Assembly (NCBI GenBank): GCA_030151135.1
Contig: JASLEQ010000548.1
Span: forward strand, 1 to 7,718
DNA length: 7,718 bases
Reading direction: 5' to 3'
From: Candidatus Sulfotelmatobacter sp.
GTDB lineage: Bacteria; Acidobacteriota; Terriglobia; Terriglobales; SbA1
Shown here: piece after piece, positions 1 to 6,409 of the stretch
How positions within the stretch are numbered: position 1 is the stretch's first letter
Layout: each line of letters opens with the position of its first letter
Translations under genes and position numbers: made by a program
Notes under the pieces: generated by a model
Told to the model about the DNA's origin: nothing
What the model saw: only the letters and a program-made list of their open reading frames with translations
Databases searched by the model: none

Positions 1-90
1 AGTCTGCGCATGCGCGGTCGCAATCGAGAGAGTAAGCACGGTGCTGATAGTTAGTGCGCGCAGCTGTGAGATCTTTGGCCGGCGATTCAT
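1..90 (-). CDS. Secreted protein, N-terminal fragment only (cut by window edge)
   Basis: Only the first 30 codons are visible. They encode a textbook Sec signal peptide: a basic start (MNRRPK), a hydrophobic core (ALTISTVLTLSIA) and an AHA|QT type cleavage site near residue 28. The start at 90 is preferred over the ATG at 94 in another frame because only the former gives a signal peptide and a proper 6-nt gap from the AGGAGA site at 97-102. The gene begins 34 bp after the stop of the 772-residue protein, on the same strand, so it is probably the next gene of the same operon. The mature protein lies outside the window, so no family can be assigned. It could be another repeat protein like its neighbours, but this cannot be seen. 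Confidence 0.75.
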   Translation of the reverse strand, partial: MNRRPKISQLRALTISTVLTLSIATAHAQT

Positions 91-96
91 ACATGT

Positions 97-102
97 TCTC
101 CT
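97..102 (-). promoter_or_regulatory. Ribosome binding site of the partial gene
   Basis: On the minus strand this reads AGGAGA, 6 nt before the ATG at 90. It decides between two overlapping ATGs: the one at 94 would be only 2 nt away, which is too close. Confidence 0.7.
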
Positions 103-124
103 GAGGTTTTATTCGTGTATTTGA

Positions 125-2443
125 CTATCGTTTGGCTGCGATGGCGGCCGCTCGTGGTTGCACCGCTTTGGTGTTCATACGCGCCAACATGCGCTTATGC
201 GCATCGAGGTCGTGGGTGTGGTCGCCGAAGCGAACTTGTTCGTAATTTTTCCGCAACGCCAGGATGCGGTAGCCAAAACTCAGCGTCGCCGTGCCACCGC
301 CCAGTTCGTGCACTTCAAATGAGTTCGCCATGCGGTTGCTTACATAGAGGCCCTTGCAGTCGCCGTAGGGCGTCAAAAACACCTGGTATGTTGTGTTGCT
401 ATTGACGGTCTGAGTGTAGGTAGAGTCGAGTTGAACAACGGCCGCGCCGTTCACTAGTTGAAGTTCGCCCGCGTCCTCAAACCAGTTCTGCGGCGCTTCG
501 ATGGCTGACATGGCCACGATGCGCTTGCCGCCATCGACCGGCACGACTGCATTCTTGCTGCCGCTGCAATTTAAATTGCCGAGGCTGTCGACGTCGCAAT
601 ACTGGCTCGTCACATAGTTAAGTGCCAGGAAGGGGTTAGAACCCGCGCTATATGCGTACGCGTCCAGCGCGTCATAACCGCCGGGACTATTGTTGACGAA
701 CAAGCCCCCTGGGCCGTCGTCCATGGTTCCGATCACGCCAATGTTTGCAAAGAGGGCACCGGTGCCTCCGTCGCCCCACACACCAACGCCCCCGTAGCCG
801 CCCCTGAGAATGTCGAAAGCGCTGCTGAGGCTTGTACCGTCAAAACCGAAGACCCCCATGCCGTCAAACTGGTTGCTGGAAGCGCCTTGAACACCCATGG
901 TGAATCCGCCAGTCTCTGAGGTGTTGGTATTGCCGTCCAGACCCAGCACGCCGGTGGACCCTGCGACGGTGCTGACGGAACTGCCTGTAACTCCATACAC
1001 GCGGTTGTTTCCGCCGGTCGCGGTCGCCGAGCCCACAATCGCGCTGCCGCCGTCGAGGGACGTGCTGCCGGTGATCGCGTTGACGTTCGCCGTCGTCGTA
1101 GAAAATGTGCCGGTGCCGGTGATGCTTGTTGCGTTGAAACTTCCCGTCGCATCGCGCTTGACGATGGCATTGGCCGTGTCGGCGTTGGTCGGAGCCACAT
1201 TCCACCCCAACTTCAAAGTGCCCGCCGACGTGATCGGTGAGCCGTTCACAATGAAATCACTGGTTGGAGCGGTCAATCCCACGCTGGTTACGGTGCCCGT
1301 TCCCGTGCCCGCACTGCTACAGGCCCACGCGTTGCCGTTCCATTTCAATATTTGATTCGCGCTGCACGTATTCGTCAGGGTTAGCGCGAGGTTACCGGAG
1401 CTGCCTCCTCCGCTCAATCCACTGCCGCTGGCCGTACTCACGCCGGTGATCGTGCCGGTTCCGGGAAATGTCTGCCCAGCTGCGAACGTGAACAGGCCGG
1501 CGTTGCTGATCTTCAGCCCGGTCTCTGCGGGTTTGGCAGAGCCCAAACCGAAAAGCAGATTCAATGTCGCCGAAGGATTTGCGGTGTCGTTTCCTGCGGG
1601 CTCAGCTTGCCACTGAAAAGTCTGATTCACGGATTTCGCCGCGCCGCTGCTGAAAGAAGACGCCACCTGATCAAGTGGTTGAGAATTGAATCCCGACGTC
1701 GCGGTTGCGGTTCCCAGGCTGGGCAGCTGTAAGATTCCGCGAACGAGTTCGGTTCCCTTTATATCGAGCGTGGCGCCAGGCGTCGTAGTGTTGACGCCGA
1801 TTCGGACGCTCGCTCCCGACCCCGCCTGGAACAATGCCGAATTGCCCAGATCGCCAGTGCTATCGGTCCACAAAGGAACGAAGTCTGCCGTGCCGCTTCC
1901 ACCGAGTGGAGGGAGCCTTGAATTGGTTGAGGCCCCCCTTGCACTCGCCCCCGGAGCAGAGGATGACGGCGAAGCGGCCGATGCTGCAAGAGCAAAAGCG
2001 CTTGCAGGCAGTCCGTTGAGCGTCATCGCGTCTCCCGCTTGCATCGAGTACGGAACACTCACAAGCGCCACGCGCGGCTGCTCCGTTTCGCCATTGAATG
2101 TGATCCCCAACCAGCGAGCTTGCCCCGCCGAAAACAAGTCGCCAGGCAATCCCGTCGAGGCTGTGCTCCCCAGCATCACGGTGAAACTCCCGCTGGCAGA
2201 AGCGTTCACATTCTGCGTTTCGATCCAAAGGGGCGAGCCGCCTTCCTGGTTGGCGTAAATTGCGAAGGTTGCGCCGATTACGCCGCTCACCGGCTCGCCC
2301 AGTGTGTCTCTTGCGACACTACTGTAGTTCACGATCCGTGGCACGCTGAACGTTGGAGACTGTGCCCAGGCTGCATTCAAGCATTGCAGCAGGGCAAATG
2401 AGATGGTTAACAGTGATGCGCTTCGACAGAACGGCGAGTTCAT
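125..2443 (-). CDS. Large secreted tail-fibre-like repeat protein (772 aa), paralogue of the upstream gene
   Basis: Probable exported protein, function unknown. Signal peptide at residues 1-27 (AWA|QS). Residues 31-153 form a conserved domain (VPRIVNYSSVARD, GQARWLGI, LVSVPYSMQAGDA). A low-complexity Ala/Ser linker follows (about 153-180), then phage-tail-fibre-like sequence: 'TPGATLDIKG' near 221-230, a Cys360-Cys375 pair around NQILKWNG, and 'ANAIVKRDATGSFNA' near 425-438. About seven G-V-x-G repeats occupy 466-573. Residues 634-738 form the C-terminal domain with WFED (654) and GDCKGLY (694-700), followed by a basic tail ending AAAIAAKR. The start is ATG 2443, preceded by GGAGA; a TTG 12 nt upstream overlaps that site and is unlikely. 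The upstream paralogue ends 48 bp before this start. Surface adhesin or matrix protein is an inference. No membrane anchor, autotransporter barrel or PEP-CTERM signal is visible. Confidence 0.9.
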   Translation of the reverse strand: MNSPFCRSASLLTISFALLQCLNAAWAQSPTFSVPRIVNYSSVARDTLGEPVSGVIGATFAIYANQEGGSPLWIETQNVNASASGSFTVMLGSTASTGLPGDLFSAGQARWLGITFNGETEQPRVALVSVPYSMQAGDAMTLNGLPASAFALAASAASPSSSAPGASARGASTNSRLPPLGGSGTADFVPLWTDSTGDLGNSALFQAGSGASVRIGVNTTTPGATLDIKGTELVRGILQLPSLGTATATSGFNSQPLDQVASSFSSGAAKSVNQTFQWQAEPAGNDTANPSATLNLLFGLGSAKPAETGLKISNAGLFTFAAGQTFPGTGTITGVSTASGSGLSGGGSSGNLALTLTNTCSANQILKWNGNAWACSSAGTGTGTVTSVGLTAPTSDFIVNGSPITSAGTLKLGWNVAPTNADTANAIVKRDATGSFNATSITGTGTFSTTTANVNAITGSTSLDGGSAIVGSATATGGNNRVYGVTGSSVSTVAGSTGVLGLDGNTNTSETGGFTMGVQGASSNQFDGMGVFGFDGTSLSSAFDILRGGYGGVGVWGDGGTGALFANIGVIGTMDDGPGGLFVNNSPGGYDALDAYAYSAGSNPFLALNYVTSQYCDVDSLGNLNCSGSKNAVVPVDGGKRIVAMSAIEAPQNWFEDAGELQLVNGAAVVQLDSTYTQTVNSNTTYQVFLTPYGDCKGLYVSNRMANSFEVHELGGGTATLSFGYRILALRKNYEQVRFGDHTHDLDAHKRMLARMNTKAVQPRAAAIAAKR
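230..544 (-). other. Conserved C-terminal domain of the 772-aa protein (WFED / GDCKGLY)
   Basis: Codes for residues about 634-738, shared with the paralogue at its residues 756-858. The ordered landmarks are VPVD, a short strand-like segment, P-x-NWFED, LVNG-A, LD-x-x-(Y/F)-x-QT, GDCKGLYV, F-x-(V/I)-(H/R)-ELGGG, F-x-YRI-x-A and R-x-x-YE. The alternating hydrophobic pattern suggests a beta-rich globular cap. I have seen similar sequence at the ends of bacterial tail-fibre-like secreted proteins but cannot name a Pfam family with confidence. Confidence 0.65.
725..1048 (-). repeat. G-V-x-G protein repeats (about 7) in the 772-aa protein
   Basis: Residues 466-573 contain recurring short motifs of the form (A/G)-hydrophobic-x-Gly: SAIVGSA, YGVTGSS, TGVLGLD, MGVQGAS, MGVFGFD, VGVWGDG and IGVIGTM. 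Spacing is irregular, about 10 to 25 residues. Such glycine-turn repeats fit a fibrous or beta-solenoid stalk, which is inference. The same class is expanded in the upstream paralogue. Confidence 0.65.
1979..2356 (-). other. Conserved N-terminal domain of the 772-aa protein (copy 2)
   Basis: Codes for residues about 30-155. It aligns without gaps to residues 33-158 of the 931-aa protein, roughly 60% identical by eye. Shared blocks include the VPR.VNYS start, GLP.D.FS, QARWLGIT, EQPR and GLPASAF. I recognise the pattern as frequent at the N-terminus of large secreted acidobacterial repeat proteins but know no named function. Confidence 0.7.
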
Positions 2444-2448
2444 AGTGA

Positions 2449-2453
2449 TCTCC
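2449..2453 (-). promoter_or_regulatory. Ribosome binding site of the 772-aa gene
   Basis: The minus strand reads GGAGA, 5 nt before the ATG at 2443. It overlaps the in-frame TTG at 2455, which argues that the ATG and not the TTG is used. Confidence 0.65.
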
Positions 2454-2491
2454 AAATCTCTATCAAGTAAGGTGAGAGATAGCGACGGGCC

Positions 2492-5287
2492 CTAACGAGC
2501 GTGATTGCCCGCTGCGGGCGTTGCTACGACACTGGCGACTGGCACGTTATGCCGTACTGGCGACACCGCGCGCGGTGCGATGGGCATTGGTACGGCCGGG
2601 GCATTCTTGTTGGCCTCGCGCGGTCGAATCGGATTGAGAGCATGCACTTTCGCGTTCACGGAGCGATGTGCCAGATCCAAAGAATGAGCGCGAACCTGTG
2701 TCGCGTCCGTCAGGCGCAGGCTCTCATACCCTCTGCGCCGCGCTACGATCCGGTAGTCGAACGCCACATTCGACTGTCCACCGCCCAGTTCGCGGATCAC
2801 AAAGCCAGTAGCGGTTTTCTGCGCGACGTACAACCCCTTGCAATCTCCGTTCGGCACCGGAAAGACGCGATAGTCGCTGGATGTGATCGTCTGCGCAAAT
2901 ACCGGATCCAGCGCGATCTCGGCCGAACCGTTGACAATTTGACCGGAACCAAAATCTTCAAACCAGTTTTCAGGCGATTGGACGGCATACAGGTGCACCC
3001 ACCGTTCGCTATCTACCGGAACCATGACAGACTCGGCTCCGAAGCAATGAAGACCAGCTCCGCCGCCGTTTGCCGATCCCGTCAGCACAGCACATGAATT
3101 TCCCGCTGCATCACCCGCGATGAAAGGCTCCGCACCTATCGTGTTCGTGGCTGTAAAGATGGCCGTGTCATCCGGACTAGTTCCAACAATCGCCTCTCCT
3201 AATTGGGATGTTCCATAGACAGCTATATTGAGACCATAATTCGACGAAACGTCGTTGCCCCAAACCCCGAACTGCGTGCTGGGCGACTTTTGATTGTTTG
3301 TGCTTCCGTAAACTCCAGATCCGGACGTAGACTCCCCGGCCACTGCTGTGCCGCCGGAACTCTGACCAAAAACTCCGGTGCCGCCAACCGTGGAAATGCC
3401 ATAAACAGCGGTTCCGTTGTCCGAAGTGCCAAGAACACCGATCTCGTTTAGTGAGTCGCCGACGACACCGACGGCAAACTGTCCGGCGTAGGAGTTGAAG
3501 GTGTTGCTATGCACTGGACCGCTGCCAACCACGCCCATGCCGTCGGGTGCAAAACTGAAACCGACAACGCCCGGAGCCAGCGCGGCCCCAGCACTCGTAT
3601 TCTGATTCTCACCGATGATCGTTGCCCAGCTTGGACTGTTGTTGAAGCCCACGATGCCATTGACTCCGTCCGCGGTGCCGACAATGGCTGCCGTACCTCC
3701 CGATCCTGCGTCTCCCCAGACCCCGGCCGCGACGGGCGTTGCTGTTCCCATCGAGCTTTGTGGATTACTGTCTTGCCCAAATACTCCAGATCCGCTGGGC
3801 CCGAAGATGAAACCCTCAACGCCAAATACACTCAGATTCGCTAATGACAATTCCTGACCGAGCACCGCGGCCTGTCCACGATAGTTGTTGTACGAGGTGC
3901 CCACGATTCCAAACGCTGATCCACCAATAGCGTTTTGCGTGACATTCAGCGTCGAACTCCCACTGTTGCTGCTGAAACTGCCCGAGCCGCCTTGCACCGC
4001 CCCTGTCGCGGTCAAATTGCCGGTTACGGTTTCGTTCCCCGTAAAGCTGTTCGATGCCCCGAGCTGTGCGTATCGGGTATCCGTAGCGGCGGTGTTCAAG
4101 TTCAATGTGACGTTGCCGCTGGTGCCGCCGCCCGTTAAATCGGTGCCCGCTGTTACGCCGGTGATCGTTCCGCTGCCACTCGCGGAACATGTCCAGGCGG
4201 TCCCATTCCACTTCAAGATCTGATTCGTGCTGCAAGCGTTCGTGAGGCTCAACGCTAACGTCCCCGACGACCCACCGCCCGTCAGACCGCTACCCGCTGC
4301 CGTTGTCACGCCGGTGATCGTCCCCGTCCCTGGAAACGTTTGACCGGTAGCGAACGTGAAAATCCCTTTGTTGTTGATCTTCAGGCCGGTTTCAGTCGGG
4401 GAACTCGTCCCTGCGCCGAAGAGAAAATTCAACGTGCCCGAGGGCGATGCCGTGTTGTTACCCGCGGGCTCGGCCTGTAGTTGGAACGTCTCTGCTACCG
4501 CCGATGCCGCACTGCTGTTGAATGCAGAGGCAACGAAGTCCTCGGGTCGCGAGATCTTTCCGGCTGCCGCAGTTGCGGCGCCTGTTGCCGGAAGGTTCAA
4601 TCTCGCGGCAACGTTGACGGCAGTGGTTCCCACTTGCGACAGAAGTGAGTTCTGAATGTTGGTAGGAGTACTGAAGAGAGGAATCGTACTCACCGTTCCG
4701 CCGGTAGTGGTCACATCAGATGTCGCCGGGGGCAGATTGGTGCCGGCTGATGAGGCCGCCGAGCACGTGTCCGTCGTCGTACCCGCTCGGGTTGATGCCG
4801 CGTTGTCGACTGATGGTGTGGCAAGCACAAAGGCCGAAGCGGGCAATCCGCCGAGGGTTTGGGCGTCGCCTGCTTGCAATGCATACGGCACACTGACGAG
4901 GGATATGCGCGGTTGCTCCTCCCCGCCGTTGAGCGTAATTCCCAACCAGCGGGCCTGTCCGTTAGAGAACACGTCTGCGGGCAGACCAATCGGAGTAGTT
5001 GAGCCGAGAGTGACCGTAAACTTTCCACCAGCTCCGACAAGGATGTTCTGCGTCTCCATCCACAGCGCAGAGCCGCCTTGCTGATCCGCATAGACCGCGA
5101 ATGTCGCCCCGACTGTTCCGTTGAAGGCCTTACCATCGGAGTCCTTCGCGAGGCCGGAATAGTTCACTACGCGCGGCACAGTTGAATTCGCTTGCGCCTG
5201 CACACATACCGACGTTGCAGCGATGCAGATCGACAGAACCATGGTGGACAGGAAACGGTTGAGGCTGGTGTTCCTGAGATTTTTCAT
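2492..5287 (-). CDS. Large secreted tail-fibre-like repeat protein (931 aa)
   Basis: Probable exported protein, function unknown. Signal peptide at residues 1-31 (VQA|QA). Residues 33-158 hold the conserved N-terminal domain, followed by a Thr/Ser/Ala linker. Residues about 229-370 match the paralogue closely (QAEPAGN, TFPGTGTITG, Cys352 and Cys367 around NQILKWNG). The TITG/LTGGG module occurs twice (321-348 and 371-398). Next come tail-fibre-like 'TDTRYAQLGASNSFTGN' (402-418) and about 18 G-V-x-G repeats (456-710). Two lone cysteines sit at 732 and 748. The C-terminal domain spans 756-858 with WFEDFG (775) and GDCKGLY (814-820), and a basic, Pro/Ala-rich tail covers 860-931. The start is ATG 5287 with AGGAGA 6 nt away; the TTG at 5293 lies too close to that site to be used. 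It lies 52 bp after the HAF gene and 48 bp before its shorter paralogue. A fibrous adhesin-like role is inference. Confidence 0.9.
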   Translation of the reverse strand: MKNLRNTSLNRFLSTMVLSICIAATSVCVQAQANSTVPRVVNYSGLAKDSDGKAFNGTVGATFAVYADQQGGSALWMETQNILVGAGGKFTVTLGSTTPIGLPADVFSNGQARWLGITLNGGEEQPRISLVSVPYALQAGDAQTLGGLPASAFVLATPSVDNAASTRAGTTTDTCSAASSAGTNLPPATSDVTTTGGTVSTIPLFSTPTNIQNSLLSQVGTTAVNVAARLNLPATGAATAAAGKISRPEDFVASAFNSSAASAVAETFQLQAEPAGNNTASPSGTLNFLFGAGTSSPTETGLKINNKGIFTFATGQTFPGTGTITGVTTAAGSGLTGGGSSGTLALSLTNACSTNQILKWNGTAWTCSASGSGTITGVTAGTDLTGGGTSGNVTLNLNTAATDTRYAQLGASNSFTGNETVTGNLTATGAVQGGSGSFSSNSGSSTLNVTQNAIGGSAFGIVGTSYNNYRGQAAVLGQELSLANLSVFGVEGFIFGPSGSGVFGQDSNPQSSMGTATPVAAGVWGDAGSGGTAAIVGTADGVNGIVGFNNSPSWATIIGENQNTSAGAALAPGVVGFSFAPDGMGVVGSGPVHSNTFNSYAGQFAVGVVGDSLNEIGVLGTSDNGTAVYGISTVGGTGVFGQSSGGTAVAGESTSGSGVYGSTNNQKSPSTQFGVWGNDVSSNYGLNIAVYGTSQLGEAIVGTSPDDTAIFTATNTIGAEPFIAGDAAGNSCAVLTGSANGGGAGLHCFGAESVMVPVDSERWVHLYAVQSPENWFEDFGSGQIVNGSAEIALDPVFAQTITSSDYRVFPVPNGDCKGLYVAQKTATGFVIRELGGGQSNVAFDYRIVARRRGYESLRLTDATQVRAHSLDLAHRSVNAKVHALNPIRPREANKNAPAVPMPIAPRAVSPVRHNVPVASVVATPAAGNHAR
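2714..3022 (-). other. Conserved C-terminal domain of the 931-aa protein (WFEDFG / GDCKGLY)
   Basis: Codes for residues about 756-858, the counterpart of bases 230-544 in the paralogue. The landmarks WFEDFG, QIVNGSAEIALD, GDCKGLYVAQKTATGF, IRELGGG and FDYRIVARRRGYE are all present. The single invariant cysteine (816, equivalent to 696 in the paralogue) sits in GDCKGLY. Confidence 0.65.
3158..3922 (-). repeat. G-V-x-G protein repeats (about 18) in the 931-aa protein
   Basis: Residues 456-710 contain about eighteen short motifs, among them GIVGTS, AVLGQE, GVFGQD, GVWGDA, AIVGTA, GVVGFS, GVVGDS, GVLGTS, AVYGIS, GVFGQS, AVAGES, GVYGST, GVWGND, AVYGTS and AIVGTS. In the second half the spacing tightens to about 10 residues (GVLGTS, AVYGIS, GVFGQS, AVAGES, GVYGST), which suggests local tandem amplification. 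A fibrous stalk is the likely structure, by inference. Confidence 0.7.
4094..4327 (-). repeat. Internal tandem module in the 931-aa protein
   Basis: Residues 321-348 (bases 4244-4327) and 371-398 (bases 4094-4177) carry the same pattern TITGVT-x-G-x-x-LTGGG-(S/T)-SG-x-(L/V)-x-L-x-L, 50 residues apart. Between them lies the Cys352/Cys367 NQILKWNG segment. The 772-aa paralogue keeps the first copy, but at the position of the second it has an unrelated-looking GTVTSVGL...SPITSAGTLKL module. Confidence 0.6.
4820..5188 (-). other. Conserved N-terminal domain of the 931-aa protein (copy 1)
   Basis: Codes for residues about 34-156, the counterpart of 1979-2356. Landmarks are VPRVVNYSGLAKD, GATFAVYADQQGG, GLPADVFSNGQARWLGI, EQPRISLVSVPYALQAGDA and GLPASAF. 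The two copies are clearly paralogous yet diverged at DNA level, so the duplication is not recent. Confidence 0.7.
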
Positions 5288-5293
5288 GACCAA

Positions 5294-5299
5294 TCTCCT
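5294..5299 (-). promoter_or_regulatory. Ribosome binding site of the 931-aa gene
   Basis: The minus strand reads AGGAGA, 6 nt before the ATG at 5287. It fixes that start over the in-frame TTG at 5293. Confidence 0.7.
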
Positions 5300-5339
5300 A
5301 TTTGCATTCTTTGAACTTGGCCCATGCGCCCCATCTGAC

Positions 5340-6326
5340 CTAGCGGCTGTTGCCCGGCCGCATGAATGCAGACGGCATCTCCCGCCTGCTCGCGCTACTC
5401 ATTGGAATTGGACTGGCCAGAAATGCCTGACCCGAATCGCCGTAATCGGTGATGGCGAATCCGGCAACTTGACCGTTGTCGTTGATACCGGCGGGAATTG
5501 TTTGGAGCGCCCCTGGCACATTCAGTGCGGTGAAGACGCCACTCTGCCAAACGAAGCCGTAGTAGATTCCCGAGGCATCCAGATAGAAGCCGGCTATCTC
5601 GCCGTTGTTGTTGATGCCGGAGCAACCCGATTGCGCCGACCCCGGATAATCAAGTTGGGTGAAAGTTCCTCCGCTGTAAAGGAAGCCATGCGGAATGCGG
5701 TCGTCCTGATAGAAATATCCCGAGATCTGCCCCGAATTGTTTGCCGTGACCGGCACGCTGTTCGCGGCGCCGGGATAGTCCAGAGTTGAGTACTTGCCCC
5801 CTTGCAGGGTGAAGCCATGCCAATGCGTTCCGTCATAGTAATCACCGGCGATCAGATTGCTGTCGTTGATACTGGTGGCTTCGGTCTCGACGGCTCCCGG
5901 GTAATTCAAGGTTTTGAATTTTGCGCCTTGGAGGGCGTACCCGTGCCGTAGACCTGCGCTGTCGTCGTAAAATCCAACGATGATCTGCGACGCATTCATG
6001 CTGGCGGCCTCCGAATTTGCGGAGCCTGGATAGGCGATCACCTTGTAGACACCGTTAACCAGCGAAAATCCGGTCGCGATGCAGCAAGAGGCGGGATAGG
6101 AGTAGAACCCGACGATACTTCCCGCGTTGTTGACAGAATTTAATCCCGACGCGGCCGCGCCAGGAAAATTGACGAAGCGAAAACTGTAGGTTTGTCCCAA
6201 TGCCAACGTGCCGGCGGAGAGGCACAGAATGATAACGAGTGCCTTACCGGCAGTAGGTTTCAGCGAAAGTTTTCGCGGGTGTTTCGTGCTTAAGGTTAAG
6301 CGGAGATTCTGTTCCGGTGTCTTCAT
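5340..6326 (-). CDS. Secreted HAF-repeat protein (328 aa, six repeats)
   Basis: Matches the 'probable extracellular repeat, HAF family' pattern. Role unknown; likely exported. A long basic n-region (1-27) precedes a hydrophobic core (ALVIILCLSAGTLAL) and an ALG|QT cleavage site near residue 44. The mature protein is almost entirely six repeats of about 43 residues. Each has a (F/Y/V)PG(A/S) motif (positions 54, 99, 142, 184, 227 and 270), then an N-N-x-G-x-I-x-G-(F/Y)-Y type turn, and usually a (H/Y)GF strand. Six such repeats could form a small propeller or other closed repeat fold; that is inference. Start ATG 6326 has GAGG 7 nt upstream. The last ~25 residues (SSASRREMPSAFMRPGNSR) fall outside the repeat. 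It lies 83 bp after the small secreted gene and 52 bp before the 931-aa gene. Confidence 0.85.
   Translation of the reverse strand: MKTPEQNLRLTLSTKHPRKLSLKPTAGKALVIILCLSAGTLALGQTYSFRFVNFPGAAASGLNSVNNAGSIVGFYSYPASCCIATGFSLVNGVYKVIAYPGSANSEAASMNASQIIVGFYDDSAGLRHGYALQGAKFKTLNYPGAVETEATSINDSNLIAGDYYDGTHWHGFTLQGGKYSTLDYPGAANSVPVTANNSGQISGYFYQDDRIPHGFLYSGGTFTQLDYPGSAQSGCSGINNNGEIAGFYLDASGIYYGFVWQSGVFTALNVPGALQTIPAGINDNGQVAGFAITDYGDSGQAFLASPIPMSSASRREMPSAFMRPGNSR
5427..6179 (-). repeat. Six HAF-type protein repeats
   Basis: Residues about 50-300. The PG(A/S) motifs are separated by 45, 43, 42, 43 and 43 residues. Consensus by eye: F-x-x-L-(D/N)-Y-PG-A-x-x-S-x-A-x-x-I-N-(D/N)-x-G-x-I-(V/A)-G-(F/Y)-Y-x-D-x-x-G-x-x-(H/Y)-GF. 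The first repeat carries an unusual Cys-Cys pair (residues 81-82) in its turn. Confidence 0.75.
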
Positions 6327-6333
6327 TTTCTCG

Positions 6334-6337
6334 CCTC
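6334..6337 (-). promoter_or_regulatory. Ribosome binding site of the HAF-repeat gene
   Basis: The minus strand reads GAGG, 7 nt before the ATG at 6326. It is the only purine-rich site suitably placed for this start. Confidence 0.5.
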
Positions 6338-6409
6338 GTGTTGTTTATTTCCGTAATTTCCAGAGCGATCTCATCTAGTTCGGGAGTCACAGCGGCACTC
6401 CGAGTTTCA

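Noticed and set aside
897..1355. Plus-strand open frame of 152 codons opposite the 772-aa gene
   Set aside because: It lies wholly antisense to a well-supported secreted protein, its translation is Val/Pro-rich as expected from the reverse of Gly/Thr-rich codons, and it has no recognisable domain. Similar long antisense frames at 1686-2258, 3885-4223, 4656-5084 and 5223-5789 are rejected for the same reason.
125..5287. Prophage tail-fibre genes
   Set aside because: Parts of the two large proteins resemble phage tail fibres, but both have signal peptides, sit with other exported proteins, and no phage structural, lysis or integration gene is in view. Bacterial secreted proteins of similar make-up are the better match.
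6381..6402. Possible terminator hairpin between the small secreted gene and the HAF gene
   Set aside because: A 5-bp GGAGT/ACTCC stem with a 9-base loop is present but no T run follows on the minus strand, so it is too weak to call.
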